A stretch of DNA of 64,000 bases, taken from contig NZ_JFYV01000012.1 of the NCBI RefSeq assembly GCF_000632225.1, forward strand, positions 248,001 to 312,000. The letters are read 5' to 3'. Origin of the DNA: Sphingomonas sp. RIT328 (GTDB lineage: Bacteria; Pseudomonadota; Alphaproteobacteria; Sphingomonadales; Sphingomonadaceae). A program made the position numbers and the translations under genes. Positions 18,123 to 27,306 of this stretch are shown in pieces; the first letter of the stretch is position 1; every line of letters begins with the position of its first letter. The notes below the pieces were generated by a model. That model was given only the letters and a program-made list of their open reading frames with translations, made no database searches and had not been told where the DNA came from.

Positions 18123-19058
18123 CTAATCAAGCAATAAAGTTGCTATTGATGATGTTAAAGCGAATGAATCTGTCTCTCGCACCCATTGGCTGGGAGGTTG
18201 ATTACGGAACCAGGTATATTGCCGCTTGGCATAGCGGCGCGTGTCGAGCTGGAGTCGGGCGAGCGTTTCGGTCCGGTCGATCGTCCCGGAGAGCAGGGCG
18301 GCGATCGGCGGCACACCGATGGCCCGGCGGATCGGCGCATCGTCGGCGATATCGTCGCGGCGGAGCAACGCCGCCACCTCATCGACCGCGCCCTCGGCGA
18401 TCATCGCGATGCAGCGCGTGTCGATACGGTCGAACAACGCGTCACGGTCGGGCAGCAGGACCGCGGCGGCGAGCGTGATCGCGTCGCCGATGCCGCCGGC
18501 ACGATCCTGTTGCCACGCCGCCAGTGGTCGCCCGGTCGAACGCACCACTTCCAGCGCACGCGCGACCCGGGTCGTATCGGCGGGGGCGAGCCGGGCCGCC
18601 GCGGCGGCGTCTTCCTCGGCGAGCATGCGGTACGCGACCACCACCGGCAGCGCGCGCACCTCGGCACGCACCGCCGGGTCGATCGGCGGCACCGGCGCGA
18701 TACCGTCGATCAGGGTGCGCAGATACAGGCCGGTGCCGCCGACGAGGATCGGCACGCGGCCCTCGGCATGCGCTGCGGCGATCGCAGTCCGCGCCTCGGC
18801 GGCCCAGCGTGCGGCGGAATAGCCTGCGTCGGCGGCATCGACATGGCCGAACAGGCGGTGGGGTACGCCCGCCATGTCGGCGTCATCGGGGCGGGCGGTG
18901 AGGATGCGCAGATCGGCATAGACCTGGCTTGCGTCGGCATTGATGACGATGCCGTCGTGCGTTTGGGCCAGGCGGATCGCCGCGGCGGACTTGCCGCTCG
19001 CGGTCGGCCCTGCGATGAGCGCGACCTTCGGCTTGGGGTTGGAGACTGCGATGTTCAC
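18123..19058 (-). CDS. miaA: tRNA dimethylallyltransferase
   Basis: 311 residues from the GTG at 19058 ([20 protein letters not shown]). The P-loop [33 protein letters not shown] and the C-terminal [14 protein letters not shown] are diagnostic. It adds a dimethylallyl group to A37 of tRNAs that read UNN codons. No in-frame start other than this GTG preserves the P-loop, so its 5' end must overlap the divergent serB start by 8 bp. The last 17 or so residues after the usual end (…SSIATLLLD) lie in an AT-richer stretch. Confidence 0.95.
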   Translation of the reverse strand: MNIAVSNPKPKVALIAGPTASGKSAAAIRLAQTHDGIVINADASQVYADLRILTARPDDADMAGVPHRLFGHVDAADAGYSAARWAAEARTAIAAAHAEGRVPILVGGTGLYLRTLIDGIAPVPPIDPAVRAEVRALPVVVAYRMLAEEDAAAAARLAPADTTRVARALEVVRSTGRPLAAWQQDRAGGIGDAITLAAAVLLPDRDALFDRIDTRCIAMIAEGAVDEVAALLRRDDIADDAPIRRAIGVPPIAALLSGTIDRTETLARLQLDTRRYAKRQYTWFRNQPPSQWVRETDSFALTSSIATLLLD

Positions 19059-19926
19059 CGCGACGCTTATAGGCGAAACGATCGGCGCAGGCGATCTGTC
19101 GGCGGCGAGCGATCGGCTCGCGGCGGCGGGGTGCGCACCGGCCGGCACGACATGGCTCGAGCCCGAGGTCGCCGCCGACCTCGCCTTCGCCGCCGATCCC
19201 GACGCGGCGCGGGCGGCGCTGGAGGGGGCATTCGCACGCACCGACGTGATCGTTCAGCCGACCGCTAGGCGGCGCAAGGCGCTGCTCGTCGCCGATATGG
19301 ATTCGACGATGATCACGGTCGAATGTATCGATGAGCTAGCCGATTATGCCGGCATCAAGGCGCAGGTCGCAGCGGTGACCGAGGCGGCGATGCGCGGCGA
19401 ACTCGACTTCGAGGGCGCGCTCGATGCGCGGGTGGCGCTGCTCGCGGGGCTGGACGAACGGGTGATCGCGCAATGTCTCGCCGAACGGGTGCGGATCATG
19501 CCGGGGGCCAAGTCGCTCGTCCGCACGATGCGGGCGCATGGCGCCGCGGCCGTGCTGGTCTCCGGCGGCTTCACCCGGTTCGCCGAGCCGGTGGCTGCGG
19601 AGATCGGCTTCGATCGCGCGATCGCCAACGTGCTGGAGGTCGCCGACGGTCGCCTCACCGGCACGGTGACCAAGCCGATCGTCGGTTCGGCGACCAAGGA
19701 GCAGACGCTGGGGGACTGGCTGGTCGAGCGCGGCATCGAACGCGCGCTCTCGCTCGCGGTGGGCGACGGCGCGAACGACCTGGCGATGATCGGACGCGCC
19801 GGGCTGGGCGTCGCCTATCATGCCAAGCCGATCGTCGCCGCGGCGGCAGCCGCGCGGATCGATCATGGCGACCTGTCCGCGCTGCTCTACGCGCAGGGCT
19901 ATCGCCGCACCGAATGGGTCGAGTGA
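19051..19926 (+). CDS. serB: Phosphoserine phosphatase
   Basis: 291 residues from the ATG at 19051. An N-terminal ACT-like region precedes the HAD core: nucleophile motif [12 protein letters not shown], motif [15 protein letters not shown], and motif [25 protein letters not shown]. It dephosphorylates phosphoserine in the last step of serine synthesis. The gene is divergent from miaA with overlapping starts and convergent with the next gene, with only one base between stops. Confidence 0.96.
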   Translation: MFTATLIGETIGAGDLSAASDRLAAAGCAPAGTTWLEPEVAADLAFAADPDAARAALEGAFARTDVIVQPTARRRKALLVADMDSTMITVECIDELADYAGIKAQVAAVTEAAMRGELDFEGALDARVALLAGLDERVIAQCLAERVRIMPGAKSLVRTMRAHGAAAVLVSGGFTRFAEPVAAEIGFDRAIANVLEVADGRLTGTVTKPIVGSATKEQTLGDWLVERGIERALSLAVGDGANDLAMIGRAGLGVAYHAKPIVAAAAAARIDHGDLSALLYAQGYRRTEWVE

Positions 19927-19927
19927 G

Positions 19928-20911
19928 TTACGGCGCGACGACGACGCAGGAGACGCCGGACGCCGCGCATGCCTTCTGCGCCGCCGCGCGGGAGCCGAAC
20001 CCGCTGGCTTGCAGGCGAATGACGTTCCCCGCCTTGGCATAGATGGGCTGCGCGCCGGACAGCTTGCCGCGGACGCGCGACCATTGCGTCTGCGCATTGG
20101 CCTGCGTGCTGAAGGCACCGAGCTGGATCTTCCACGCGCCGCCGGTCGCCGCCGGCGCGACGGCGGGGAGGGGCGGCGTCTTGGCGAGCGGCGTGATGCG
20201 GTCGGCGACCGGACGATCGGGCGACAGTTCGGCCGGCGCACGCTTGCGCGTTGCCGTCGGAGCGGGCGAGGGGGCCGATTTGGCGGCGGGCGGGCGCGGT
20301 TCGCTGGCGGCGACGTCGCGCGCGGCGGCGGCGGGCGCAGCATCCAGGTCCGCAGAATAGCGCCGCGCCAGCGCGATGCCGCGTTCGCGGTCCGCCGGTG
20401 TGATATATTGATCCATCTGCGCGAGCGTCTCAGACGCCGATTTGAGCCGCGCCTGCGACGCCAGCGTCATCAGCGCATAGGCGCGCGGATAGTCGCGCGG
20501 CACGCCGTCGCCGTTGAACAGCATCGTGCCGAGCACGAGCTGCCCCCGCGGTTCGCCGCGCTTCACCGACTTCTCCAGCCAGGGCAGCGCCTCCGCCTTG
20601 CGGCCGGCCTGGAACAGCGCGAAGGCGTAATTGTCCTCTGCCTGGGGGTGGCCTTGCAGCGCCGCCTTGCGGAACCAGCTTTCCGCCAGCGCCGGATCGA
20701 GCGGCACGCCGCGGCCGAGCTTATAGGCCTGCCCCAGATTGAACTGCGCGTCGGCGTCGCCCGACATCGCCGGACCGCGCCACTGCGCCACCGCCGCGGG
20801 GAAGTCGCCGCGGCCCCAGGCGTCGACCCCCGCCTTGACGTCCTGCGCCACGGCCGGCGCAGCCACGAGACAGGCGAGCAGCGCGCCTGCGATCCAACCG
20901 GTGTTCCGCAT
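19928..20911 (-). CDS. Sel1/TPR-repeat and SPOR-domain exported protein
   Basis: 327 residues from the ATG at 20911 with a signal peptide (GALLACLVAAPAVAQ). Sel1-type repeats follow (AQFNLGQAYKLGRGVPLD, LVLGTMLFNGDGVPRD), then a Pro/Ala-rich linker and a C-terminal SPOR domain (AWKIQLGAFSTQANAQTQW). SPOR domains bind denuded glycan strands at the division septum, so a role in cell-envelope division or peptidoglycan is likely. It is divergent from the ParA-like gene, with a second SPOR protein beyond that. Confidence 0.85.
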   Translation of the reverse strand: MRNTGWIAGALLACLVAAPAVAQDVKAGVDAWGRGDFPAAVAQWRGPAMSGDADAQFNLGQAYKLGRGVPLDPALAESWFRKAALQGHPQAEDNYAFALFQAGRKAEALPWLEKSVKRGEPRGQLVLGTMLFNGDGVPRDYPRAYALMTLASQARLKSASETLAQMDQYITPADRERGIALARRYSADLDAAPAAAARDVAASEPRPPAAKSAPSPAPTATRKRAPAELSPDRPVADRITPLAKTPPLPAVAPAATGGAWKIQLGAFSTQANAQTQWSRVRGKLSGAQPIYAKAGNVIRLQASGFGSRAAAQKACAASGVSCVVVAP

Positions 20912-21059
20912 GCTTGTCACCCTTTTCACCATCCACCGCACCATGCCCCGGACGCTTGCCGCCGCAAAGAGGGATCGGCGCGAAGGGGTCCCTTAACTGC
21001 TTGTTAGCGCTGTCGTGGCAGTCATGCTGACGGGTGGCGACAGCAATTCAAGGGGCCCT

Positions 21060-21779
21060 ATGCGCGTTCTCGCGATGGCATCGCAAAAAGGAGGTTCGGG
21101 CAAGACGACCTTGGCCGGGCATTTGGCGGTGCAGGCCGAGCGCGCCGGCCATGGCCCGGTCGTGCTGCTCGATCTCGACCCGCAGGCCAATCTGTCCGAC
21201 TGGTGGGACGATCGCAGCGGCGACCGCCCCGCCTTCGCCCAGACCAGCGCGACGCGTCTGTCCGCCGATCTCGACGTGCTGCGGCAGCAGGGGTTCAAGC
21301 TGGCGATGATCGACACGCCGCCCGGCAATGCGGTGGTGACGCAGGGCGTCGTCCATGTCGCCGAGCTCGTCGTCGTGCCGGTGCGGCCCTCGCCGCATGA
21401 CGTCCGCGCCGCCGCCGCCACCGTCGATCTCTGCCAGCGTGCGGGCAAGCCGCTGGTCTTCGTGCTCAACGGCGCGACTCCCGATGCGCCGCTCAACGCC
21501 GAGACGACCGTCGCGCTGTCGCATCACGGCAGCGTCGCGCCGGTCACCGTCCACCAGCGTGCCGACTATGCCGCAGCGATGATCGACGGCGGCACCGTCA
21601 TGGAGAGCGACCCCGACGGCGATCCCGCCGGGGAGATCGCGCATCTGTGGACGCATATCTGCGGCCGGCTCGAAAAGAATTTCCGCCGCACCGTGTTCAG
21701 CGTGCCGACCGTCAACGGCGGCGGCTTCGGTGCGCGTCCTGCGACCGGCGGCTTCGGCCGGCGGGTGACCGCCGGATGA
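21060..21779 (+). CDS. ParA/MinD-family ATPase
   Basis: 239 residues from the ATG at 21060, preceded by AAGGGG. The deviant Walker A KGGSGKTT, DLDPQANLSDWW and IDTPPGN show a ParA-type P-loop ATPase. No ParB gene or parS-like cluster is nearby, so this is an orphan that may position cargo other than the chromosome. Its TGA overlaps a possible ATG of the downstream SPOR lipoprotein, linking the two. The glycine-rich tail (NGGGFGARPATGGFGRR) is not part of the core fold. Confidence 0.88.
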   Translation: MRVLAMASQKGGSGKTTLAGHLAVQAERAGHGPVVLLDLDPQANLSDWWDDRSGDRPAFAQTSATRLSADLDVLRQQGFKLAMIDTPPGNAVVTQGVVHVAELVVVPVRPSPHDVRAAAATVDLCQRAGKPLVFVLNGATPDAPLNAETTVALSHHGSVAPVTVHQRADYAAAMIDGGTVMESDPDGDPAGEIAHLWTHICGRLEKNFRRTVFSVPTVNGGGFGARPATGGFGRRVTAG

Positions 21780-21820
21780 CGCATGCCCTTACCGCCCGAC
21801 CACCTCATGGAGCTTCCGCG

Positions 21821-23080
21821 ATGCGTGCCCGTCTGATCCTGTCGTTCGGCCTGTCGGCCCTGATGCTGGGCGGCTCGGTCGTCGGTTGCGCGGGCGGCGG
21901 TGACCGGATCGCCGCGGCGAGCGATCGCAGCGCCAAGGTGCAGGCGAAGACCGCCGCGCGCGATGCCGCCGCAGCGGGCAAGGCGCTCGCCCGCCGCGAT
22001 GCCACCCAGGCGATCGAGCTCGCCGAAAGCGCCGTGGCGCTGGCGCCGCGCGATGCCGGCTATCGCCTGTTGCTGGGGCAAGCCTATCAGCAGGCGGGGC
22101 GGTTCGCCTCGGCGCGCGATACCTTTGCCGAGGTGGTGCAGCTCGCCCCCGGCAACGGCAAGGCCGCGCTCAACCTCGCGCTCGCGCAGATCGCGACCGG
22201 CGACTGGGCGGCGGCGCAGGCGACGCTGGCGCAGTATCAGGCGGTGATCCCGATCGGCGATCTCGGCCTCGCCACGGCGCTGGCGGGCAATCCGGCGGCG
22301 GCGATCGCGACGCTCAACGCTGCGGCGCGGGCGCCGGGTGCCGATGCCAAGGTGCGGCAGAATCTCGCGCTGAGCTATGCGCTCGCCGGCCAGTGGAACA
22401 TGGCGCGGGTGGCGGCGGCGGCGGACATGTCCGTGGCCGACGTCGACGCGCGGCTCGAACAATGGGCTGCCTTCGCGCAGCCCAAATCGGCGTCGGACCA
22501 GGTCGCGAGCCTGCTCGGCGTGACGCCTGCGCCCGATGCCGGCCGGCCGGTCGCGCTGGCGCTCAACGCGCCGGCGCCGGTGATGCCGGCCGCGGAGGCG
22601 CCGGTGCAGCTCGCAGAGGCCGCGCCGATGGTCGCGCCGGCACCGGATGCGAGCCGCGCCGCCTTCGCCAAGATCGTCTTCGCGCCGGCACGCGAGGTGG
22701 TGCAGCCGCTGCCGACGATGATGGCGCGGGTCGACAGCCGCACGGTGCGCCGCGCGACGGTCACCCCGATAGCCGAGCGGGGCGAGGGCGACTGGTACGT
22801 CCAGATCGGCGCGTACAGCAGCGCCGCGGCGGCGCATGCCGGCTGGGACAGAGCGGAGCGACGGTTCTCCGCGCTGACCGGGCATCGCCCGACCGGGACG
22901 ACCGTCGCCGCCGCGCAAGGATCGCTCTACCGCCTGTCGATCGGCGGGTTCGACCGCGACCAGGCCGACCGGATGTGCGACCGCTTCCGCGCCGAGGGCG
23001 GCACCTGTTTCGTCCGGCGCGAGGCGGGGGACCGCATCGCGCAATGGCTGCGGACGCCGGTGCAGATGGCGTCGCGCTGA
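21821..23080 (+). CDS. TPR and SPOR-domain lipoprotein
   Basis: 419 residues from the ATG at 21821; an alternative ATG at 21776 overlaps the ParA stop. The signal sequence ends in a lipobox-like SVVGC. TPR repeats (QAIELAESAVALAPRDAGYR, GQAYQQAGRF) are followed by a low-complexity Ala/Pro region and a C-terminal SPOR domain (DWYVQIGAYSSAAAAHAGW). It is probably anchored in the outer membrane and binds septal peptidoglycan. Coupling to an orphan ParA suggests positioning of an envelope component, which is inference. Confidence 0.85.
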   Translation: MRARLILSFGLSALMLGGSVVGCAGGGDRIAAASDRSAKVQAKTAARDAAAAGKALARRDATQAIELAESAVALAPRDAGYRLLLGQAYQQAGRFASARDTFAEVVQLAPGNGKAALNLALAQIATGDWAAAQATLAQYQAVIPIGDLGLATALAGNPAAAIATLNAAARAPGADAKVRQNLALSYALAGQWNMARVAAAADMSVADVDARLEQWAAFAQPKSASDQVASLLGVTPAPDAGRPVALALNAPAPVMPAAEAPVQLAEAAPMVAPAPDASRAAFAKIVFAPAREVVQPLPTMMARVDSRTVRRATVTPIAERGEGDWYVQIGAYSSAAAAHAGWDRAERRFSALTGHRPTGTTVAAAQGSLYRLSIGGFDRDQADRMCDRFRAEGGTCFVRREAGDRIAQWLRTPVQMASR

Positions 23081-23084
23081 CCGG

Positions 23085-24302
23085 CTAGATCTCGCGGCCG
23101 GCCTTCCAGAGGCGCAGCACGCGGCCCTGGACGGGCAGGCCGTCGAACGGCGTATTGCCCGCCGAGGCGAAGGCCATGCCGTCGACCTGCCACGGCGTGT
23201 CGGCATCGAACAGCATCAGATCGGCGGGCTTGCCGACCTCCAGCGTCCCCGTGTCGAGACCGAGCACCCGCGCCGGATTCGCCGCCAGCATCGCCAGCAG
23301 CCGGTCGAGCGGCAGCACGCCGTCGCGGACCAGCAGCAGCCCCAAGGGCAGCAACGTTTCCGCCCCCGCCATCCCCGCCGCCGAATCGACGAAGGGCAGC
23401 CGCTTCGCCTCCGGCCCGTGCGGGTCGTGGCCCGAGCACAGCACGTCGATCGTGCCGTCCGCCACCGCCGCCCGCGCCGCCTGCCGGTCGCCCTCGCTGC
23501 GCAGCGGCGGCGAGAGGTGGGCGTAGGTGCGGAAGTCGCTCATCGCGATGTCCGACAGGTGGAGATGCGCGGGCGTGATGCCGCAGGTGACGCGCACCCC
23601 GCGGCGCTTGGCGGCGCGGATCAGGTCGAACGCCGCGGCGGTGGTCGCCTGGCGGATGTGGAGGCGCGCGCCGGTCTCCTCGGCGAGCATCAGGTCGCGC
23701 GCCACCGCCAGCGCCTCGGCGATCGCCGGCGCGGAGGGGAGGCCGTGGCGCGTCGCCGTCTCGCCGTCGGTCGCCACCGCGCCCGCGGTGAGCGTGCCGT
23801 CCTCGCCATGCGCGATCACCGCGATGTCGAGGTCGCGGGCATAAGCGAGGACGCGCAGCATCACGCCGGTGTCGGCGATCCAGCCGCGCCCGGTGCCGAC
23901 CGCCTTCGCCCCCGCCGACAGACAGATCGCCATCTCCGCCATGTCGGTGCCGGCGAGCCCCTGCGTCGCGGCGGCGATCGGGTGGATCCACAGGTCGGGC
24001 TTGCCGATCAGCGCCGCGCGCTGGACGACGCCGGGATCGTCGAGCACCGGATTGCCGTCCGGCATCAGCGCGACGCGGACGATGCCGCCGGCGCGGAAGG
24101 CGGCGCGATCGACCTTGAACACGCCGAGATCGACGATCCCCGGCGCCAGCGTCGCGCCGTCGCAGGCGACCGTCACCGCATCGCCCGGCAGATCGAACGT
24201 GCCGCGCGCGACGATCACGCCGTCGCGGACGAGCAGCCCGCCGCGCGTCACCCCGCCGACCGGGCAGGCGAGCGTCGCATCGAGAAAGGCGATCGTGCTC
24301 AT
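23085..24302 (-). CDS. Dihydroorotase-like protein lacking metal ligands (PyrC', pseudo-DHOase)
   Basis: 405 residues from the ATG at 24302. The amidohydrolase scaffold is complete ([35 protein letters not shown]-like region [12 protein letters not shown]). However, the DxHxH zinc motif expected after VDL reads GVFKVD, with no histidines. This matches non-catalytic dihydroorotase homologues that serve as structural partners of aspartate transcarbamoylase. It overlaps pyrB as ATGA and should form a complex with it. An active dihydroorotase must be encoded elsewhere. Confidence 0.88.
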   Translation of the reverse strand: MSTIAFLDATLACPVGGVTRGGLLVRDGVIVARGTFDLPGDAVTVACDGATLAPGIVDLGVFKVDRAAFRAGGIVRVALMPDGNPVLDDPGVVQRAALIGKPDLWIHPIAAATQGLAGTDMAEMAICLSAGAKAVGTGRGWIADTGVMLRVLAYARDLDIAVIAHGEDGTLTAGAVATDGETATRHGLPSAPAIAEALAVARDLMLAEETGARLHIRQATTAAAFDLIRAAKRRGVRVTCGITPAHLHLSDIAMSDFRTYAHLSPPLRSEGDRQAARAAVADGTIDVLCSGHDPHGPEAKRLPFVDSAAGMAGAETLLPLGLLLVRDGVLPLDRLLAMLAANPARVLGLDTGTLEVGKPADLMLFDADTPWQVDGMAFASAGNTPFDGLPVQGRVLRLWKAGREI

Positions 24303-25282
24303 GCCCAGCCCTCCACGCCGCGCGCGCGCCGCGTCAGCACGTCGAGACACGCCATCCGGACCGCCACGCCCATCTCCACCTGTTCGGTGATCGCCGACTG
24401 CGGCCCGTCCGCCACCACCGAATCGATCTCCACGCCGCGGTTCATCGGCCCCGGATGCATCACCAGCGCGTCCGGCAGCCGCGCCAGCCGCTCCGGCGTC
24501 AGCCCGTAGCGGAGGCGATATTCGCGGCTCGACGGGATATAGCCGCCCGCCATCCGCTCGTTCTGGACGCGCAGCATCATCACCACGTCGGCGCCGACCA
24601 GCGCCGCGTCGAAATCGGTGAACGGCGCCACCCCCATCCGCTCGATCCCGGCGGGCATCAGCGTCGAGGGCGCGCACACCCGCACCTCGGCGGCGAGCGC
24701 GGTCAGCGCGAGAATGTTCGAGCGCGCGACGCGGCTGTGCAGCACGTCGCCGCAGATCACCACGCGCTGGCCGGCGATGCTGCCCTTGCGCCGGCGGATG
24801 GTGAGCGCGTCGAGCAGCGCCTGCGTCGGATGTTCGTGGCGGCCGTCGCCGGCGTTGAGCACCGGGCAATCGACCTTGTCGGCGATCAGCCGCACCGCGC
24901 CGCTCGCCATATGGCGGATAACGATGACGTCGGCGCGCATCGCGTTGAGCGTCTGCGCGGTATCGATCAGCGTCTCGCCCTTCTTCACGCTCGACTGCGC
25001 CGCATGCATGTTGACGACGTCGGCGCCGAGCCGCTTGCCGGCGATCTCGAAGCTCAGCAGCGTGCGCGTGCTGTTTTCGAAGAAGGCGTTGATCTGGGTG
25101 AGGCCGGCGAGCCGCTTGTCGGGCGCGGCATGGCTGCGGTTCGCCGCGACCCAGCTTTCCGCCTCGTCGAGCAGGAAGGCGATCTCATGCGGCTGGAGCC
25201 CGTCGATGCCGGTGAGGTGCCGGTGCGGGAAGACGGCGCCGCCCTCGATCAGGGCGGCGGGGCGGTGGTCCGAACGGTTCAT
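24299..25282 (-). CDS. pyrB: Aspartate carbamoyltransferase, catalytic subunit
   Basis: 327 residues from the ATG at 25282. The carbamoyl-phosphate loop [15 protein letters not shown], the [15 protein letters not shown] loop and HPTQALLD are present, as is the aspartate-loop region near [12 protein letters not shown]. It makes carbamoyl-aspartate in pyrimidine synthesis. The adjacent dead dihydroorotase suggests the dodecameric ATCase-pseudoDHOase type rather than a PyrI-regulated type. Confidence 0.97.
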   Translation of the reverse strand: MNRSDHRPAALIEGGAVFPHRHLTGIDGLQPHEIAFLLDEAESWVAANRSHAAPDKRLAGLTQINAFFENSTRTLLSFEIAGKRLGADVVNMHAAQSSVKKGETLIDTAQTLNAMRADVIVIRHMASGAVRLIADKVDCPVLNAGDGRHEHPTQALLDALTIRRRKGSIAGQRVVICGDVLHSRVARSNILALTALAAEVRVCAPSTLMPAGIERMGVAPFTDFDAALVGADVVMMLRVQNERMAGGYIPSSREYRLRYGLTPERLARLPDALVMHPGPMNRGVEIDSVVADGPQSAITEQVEMGVAVRMACLDVLTRRARGVEGWA

Positions 25283-25673
25283 CAAGCGCGCCGGTTAGCG
25301 CGCAGGGCGGGCGGGAGCAAGCGGGGCCGCTGCCGCCGACGGATTGTGGCAGCAATGCGGCAACATGGACAAGTTGGACACCTTGACGGAAACGATCCGG
25401 GGGGATCGTTTCGGATTTTGTGGTGGTGGGACTCGCGATGTGAAAGAGCCGGGTGGAGTGTAGCAGAGGGGAGGGACGTAGGACAGGGGTACTCGGCCAG
25501 CAGTCGAACTACCGTAGTTCATTGCCATGCGAGGCTATTAAACCCCGAGAGCTTCGTGCCTGCCTCTTAGCTCGTTTGCGAGCACTCATAAAAAGGGCGT
25601 GTACAGCTAGACCATTGTGCTTCTTCCACAATTTATTAATGTCGCGGCGGCATGAGGACCTTTTTGGGAGAGG
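25283..25673. other. Gene-free gap; composition changes from GC-rich to AT-richer (left edge of island)
   Basis: About 390 bp with no convincing gene. The pyrB-proximal part is GC-rich; from about 25410 onward the base composition becomes visibly AT-richer, as in the next gene. It contains a perfect inverted repeat GAAACGATCC-GGGG-GGATCGTTTC (25389-25412), a palindrome GAACTAC-C-GTAGTTC (25506-25520) and a small hairpin GCTCG-TTTG-CGAGC (25570-25583). Any of these could be operator or terminator structures; none is assigned. Confidence 0.5.
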
Positions 25674-27173
25674 ATGTTCGTGGCATTTAAAAGCGAAGTC
25701 CGCGATAGCACGATCAATGCTTTGCTCGAAAAGGCAGCGGAAAAAAGTTATAAGCAGTATCTGGCAAAACTAACCCTAAAAAAGATTCGTGGCTTTGTAG
25801 ATGAGCCAATATCTTTTGATTTTCCGGTCACTGCTATCATTGGCCCAAACGGCGGCGGCAAAACTACCGTGCTTGGTGCGGCAGGAATCATATACCGCGA
25901 TATTCCGCCACGAGCTTTTTTCTCCAAAAGTGGTAAGTACGACAGCGGGATGCAGGACTGGTCAATCGAATATGATATCGTTGACCGAGAAATTGTGACG
26001 CGCAATTCTCTTCAAAGAACTGCAAGTTTCAAAAGTCTCAAATGGAACAGAGATGCTTTAAATCGTCAAGCGCTTTTATTTGGGGTTTCAAGGACGGTCC
26101 CCGCGAGCGAAAGAAAGGAGCTGCTTAGCTGTACCTCACGAAAGTTTTCGGTTCCAGATGCGCGGGTTGCACCGTTTTCAGCGGATATCAATGATGCGGT
26201 TTCAAGGATACTTGGTAAGGATGTTTCCGGGTTTAAAGAGATCAAGGTGCATCCCAGCGGAACTGTCACGCTTTTGACGGGACAAACGTCGACGGGGGTT
26301 GGCTATTCCGAGTTTCATTTTGGCGCCGGGGAGTCTAGCATCATTAGGATGGTTGCCTCCATTGAGGCAGCAAAAGATAATGCTTTGGTTCTTATCGAAG
26401 AAATTGAGAACGGACTTCATCCGGTTGCTACAATTCGGCTGGTAGAATACTTAATTTGGGCGGCTGAGAGGAAAAAAATTCAAGTAATATTTACGACGCA
26501 CTCTAATGAAGCATTGCATCCTCTTCCGAGCAAGGCGGTGTGGTCCGCAACGAAGGACAAGCTCTTCCAAGGGAAGCTCGACGTTGCCTCGCTGCGAGCT
26601 ATCACGGGGCAAATCGAGACTGCCTCGGTTGTCTTTGTCGAAGATGAGTTTGCAAAGATATGGGTGGAAGCAATACTGCGACAGAGTGCTCGCTCCATTA
26701 TTGACCATTTCCAAGTGCACGCAATGTCAGGTGATGGTACTGCTGTCGCTATGAACAAATATCATAACAGCAATCCGGCAATCACTGTTCCATCTGTTTG
26801 CGTAATTGATGGAGATTCACGTCAGGAGGACAGTGACGAGAAGCGTGTTTACCGCCTGCCGGGCGAGGCCCCTGAAGCCTACGTTTTTGACGATTGTATT
26901 GATAGGTGGGACGAAATTGGAGGTAAGCTATCAGTGGCTCTACTTCAAAAATTTGAAGACAGCTCGAGTGTGTTAGATGTATGCAGGTCAGTGAGAAGAA
27001 CTAATAAAGACACCCATTTACTATTCTCACAAGTCGGTGAGAAGCTCGGACTTATCCCGGGATATACAGTTGCATCCGCATTCACGACTTTGTGGGCCCA
27101 ATTCAATCCGGACGTTGTTAGGACACTAATCGGAAAGGTGGCGCAAGGGGCCGGAGCTTTGGTGCCAGCCTAA
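25674..27173 (+). CDS. OLD-like ATPase-TOPRIM protein (AAA family), candidate anti-phage nuclease
   Basis: 499 residues from the ATG at 25674; a GTG at 25680 has better spacing from GGGAGAGG. The N-terminal half is an SMC/ABC-type ATPase: Walker A GPNGGGKTT (57-65), a signature-like FGAGESS (about 217-223), Walker B ALVLIEEIENG (237-247) and an H-loop TTHS (His276). The C-terminal half looks like a TOPRIM domain, with FVEDEF (Glu323) and VIDGDS (Asp379, Asp381), then RLPGEAPEAY. This is the architecture of OLD-family nucleases, which include GajA and other phage-defence effectors. No helicase or second subunit adjoins it. Base and codon use are clearly AT-richer than all neighbours, indicating horizontal acquisition. 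Defence function is inference. Confidence 0.8.
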   Translation: MFVAFKSEVRDSTINALLEKAAEKSYKQYLAKLTLKKIRGFVDEPISFDFPVTAIIGPNGGGKTTVLGAAGIIYRDIPPRAFFSKSGKYDSGMQDWSIEYDIVDREIVTRNSLQRTASFKSLKWNRDALNRQALLFGVSRTVPASERKELLSCTSRKFSVPDARVAPFSADINDAVSRILGKDVSGFKEIKVHPSGTVTLLTGQTSTGVGYSEFHFGAGESSIIRMVASIEAAKDNALVLIEEIENGLHPVATIRLVEYLIWAAERKKIQVIFTTHSNEALHPLPSKAVWSATKDKLFQGKLDVASLRAITGQIETASVVFVEDEFAKIWVEAILRQSARSIIDHFQVHAMSGDGTAVAMNKYHNSNPAITVPSVCVIDGDSRQEDSDEKRVYRLPGEAPEAYVFDDCIDRWDEIGGKLSVALLQKFEDSSSVLDVCRSVRRTNKDTHLLFSQVGEKLGLIPGYTVASAFTTLWAQFNPDVVRTLIGKVAQGAGALVPA

Positions 27174-27202
27174 AGGTTCGGCTTGCGCTTCAAGGGGTAT
27201 TA

Positions 27203-27258
27203 TCACAGGGTCCATGAGATCCAAGCGACTGCAACACTTATGTGATGGGACCCTGTGA
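27203..27258. repeat. Perfect 11-bp inverted repeat downstream of the OLD-like gene
   Basis: TCACAGGGTCC (27203-27213) and GGACCCTGTGA (27248-27258) flank a 34-bp AT-richer loop between the ATPase stop and the ruvX stop. There is no U-run after it, so a simple terminator is unlikely. It marks the right part of the island. Confidence 0.7.
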
Positions 27259-27306
27259 AGTGGCTGGCTAAAACTAAGAAGGCAGAGTTGCTTATAGGAT
27301 TTTTTT

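Noticed and set aside
16847..18478. Plus-strand frame over ilvB and miaA
   Set aside because: It opposes two clearly identified genes and has no recognisable domain.
25674..27173. Complete Gabija or PARIS system
   Set aside because: Only one gene is present. No UvrD-like helicase (GajB) or separate AriB is adjacent, so naming a known system would overstate the evidence.
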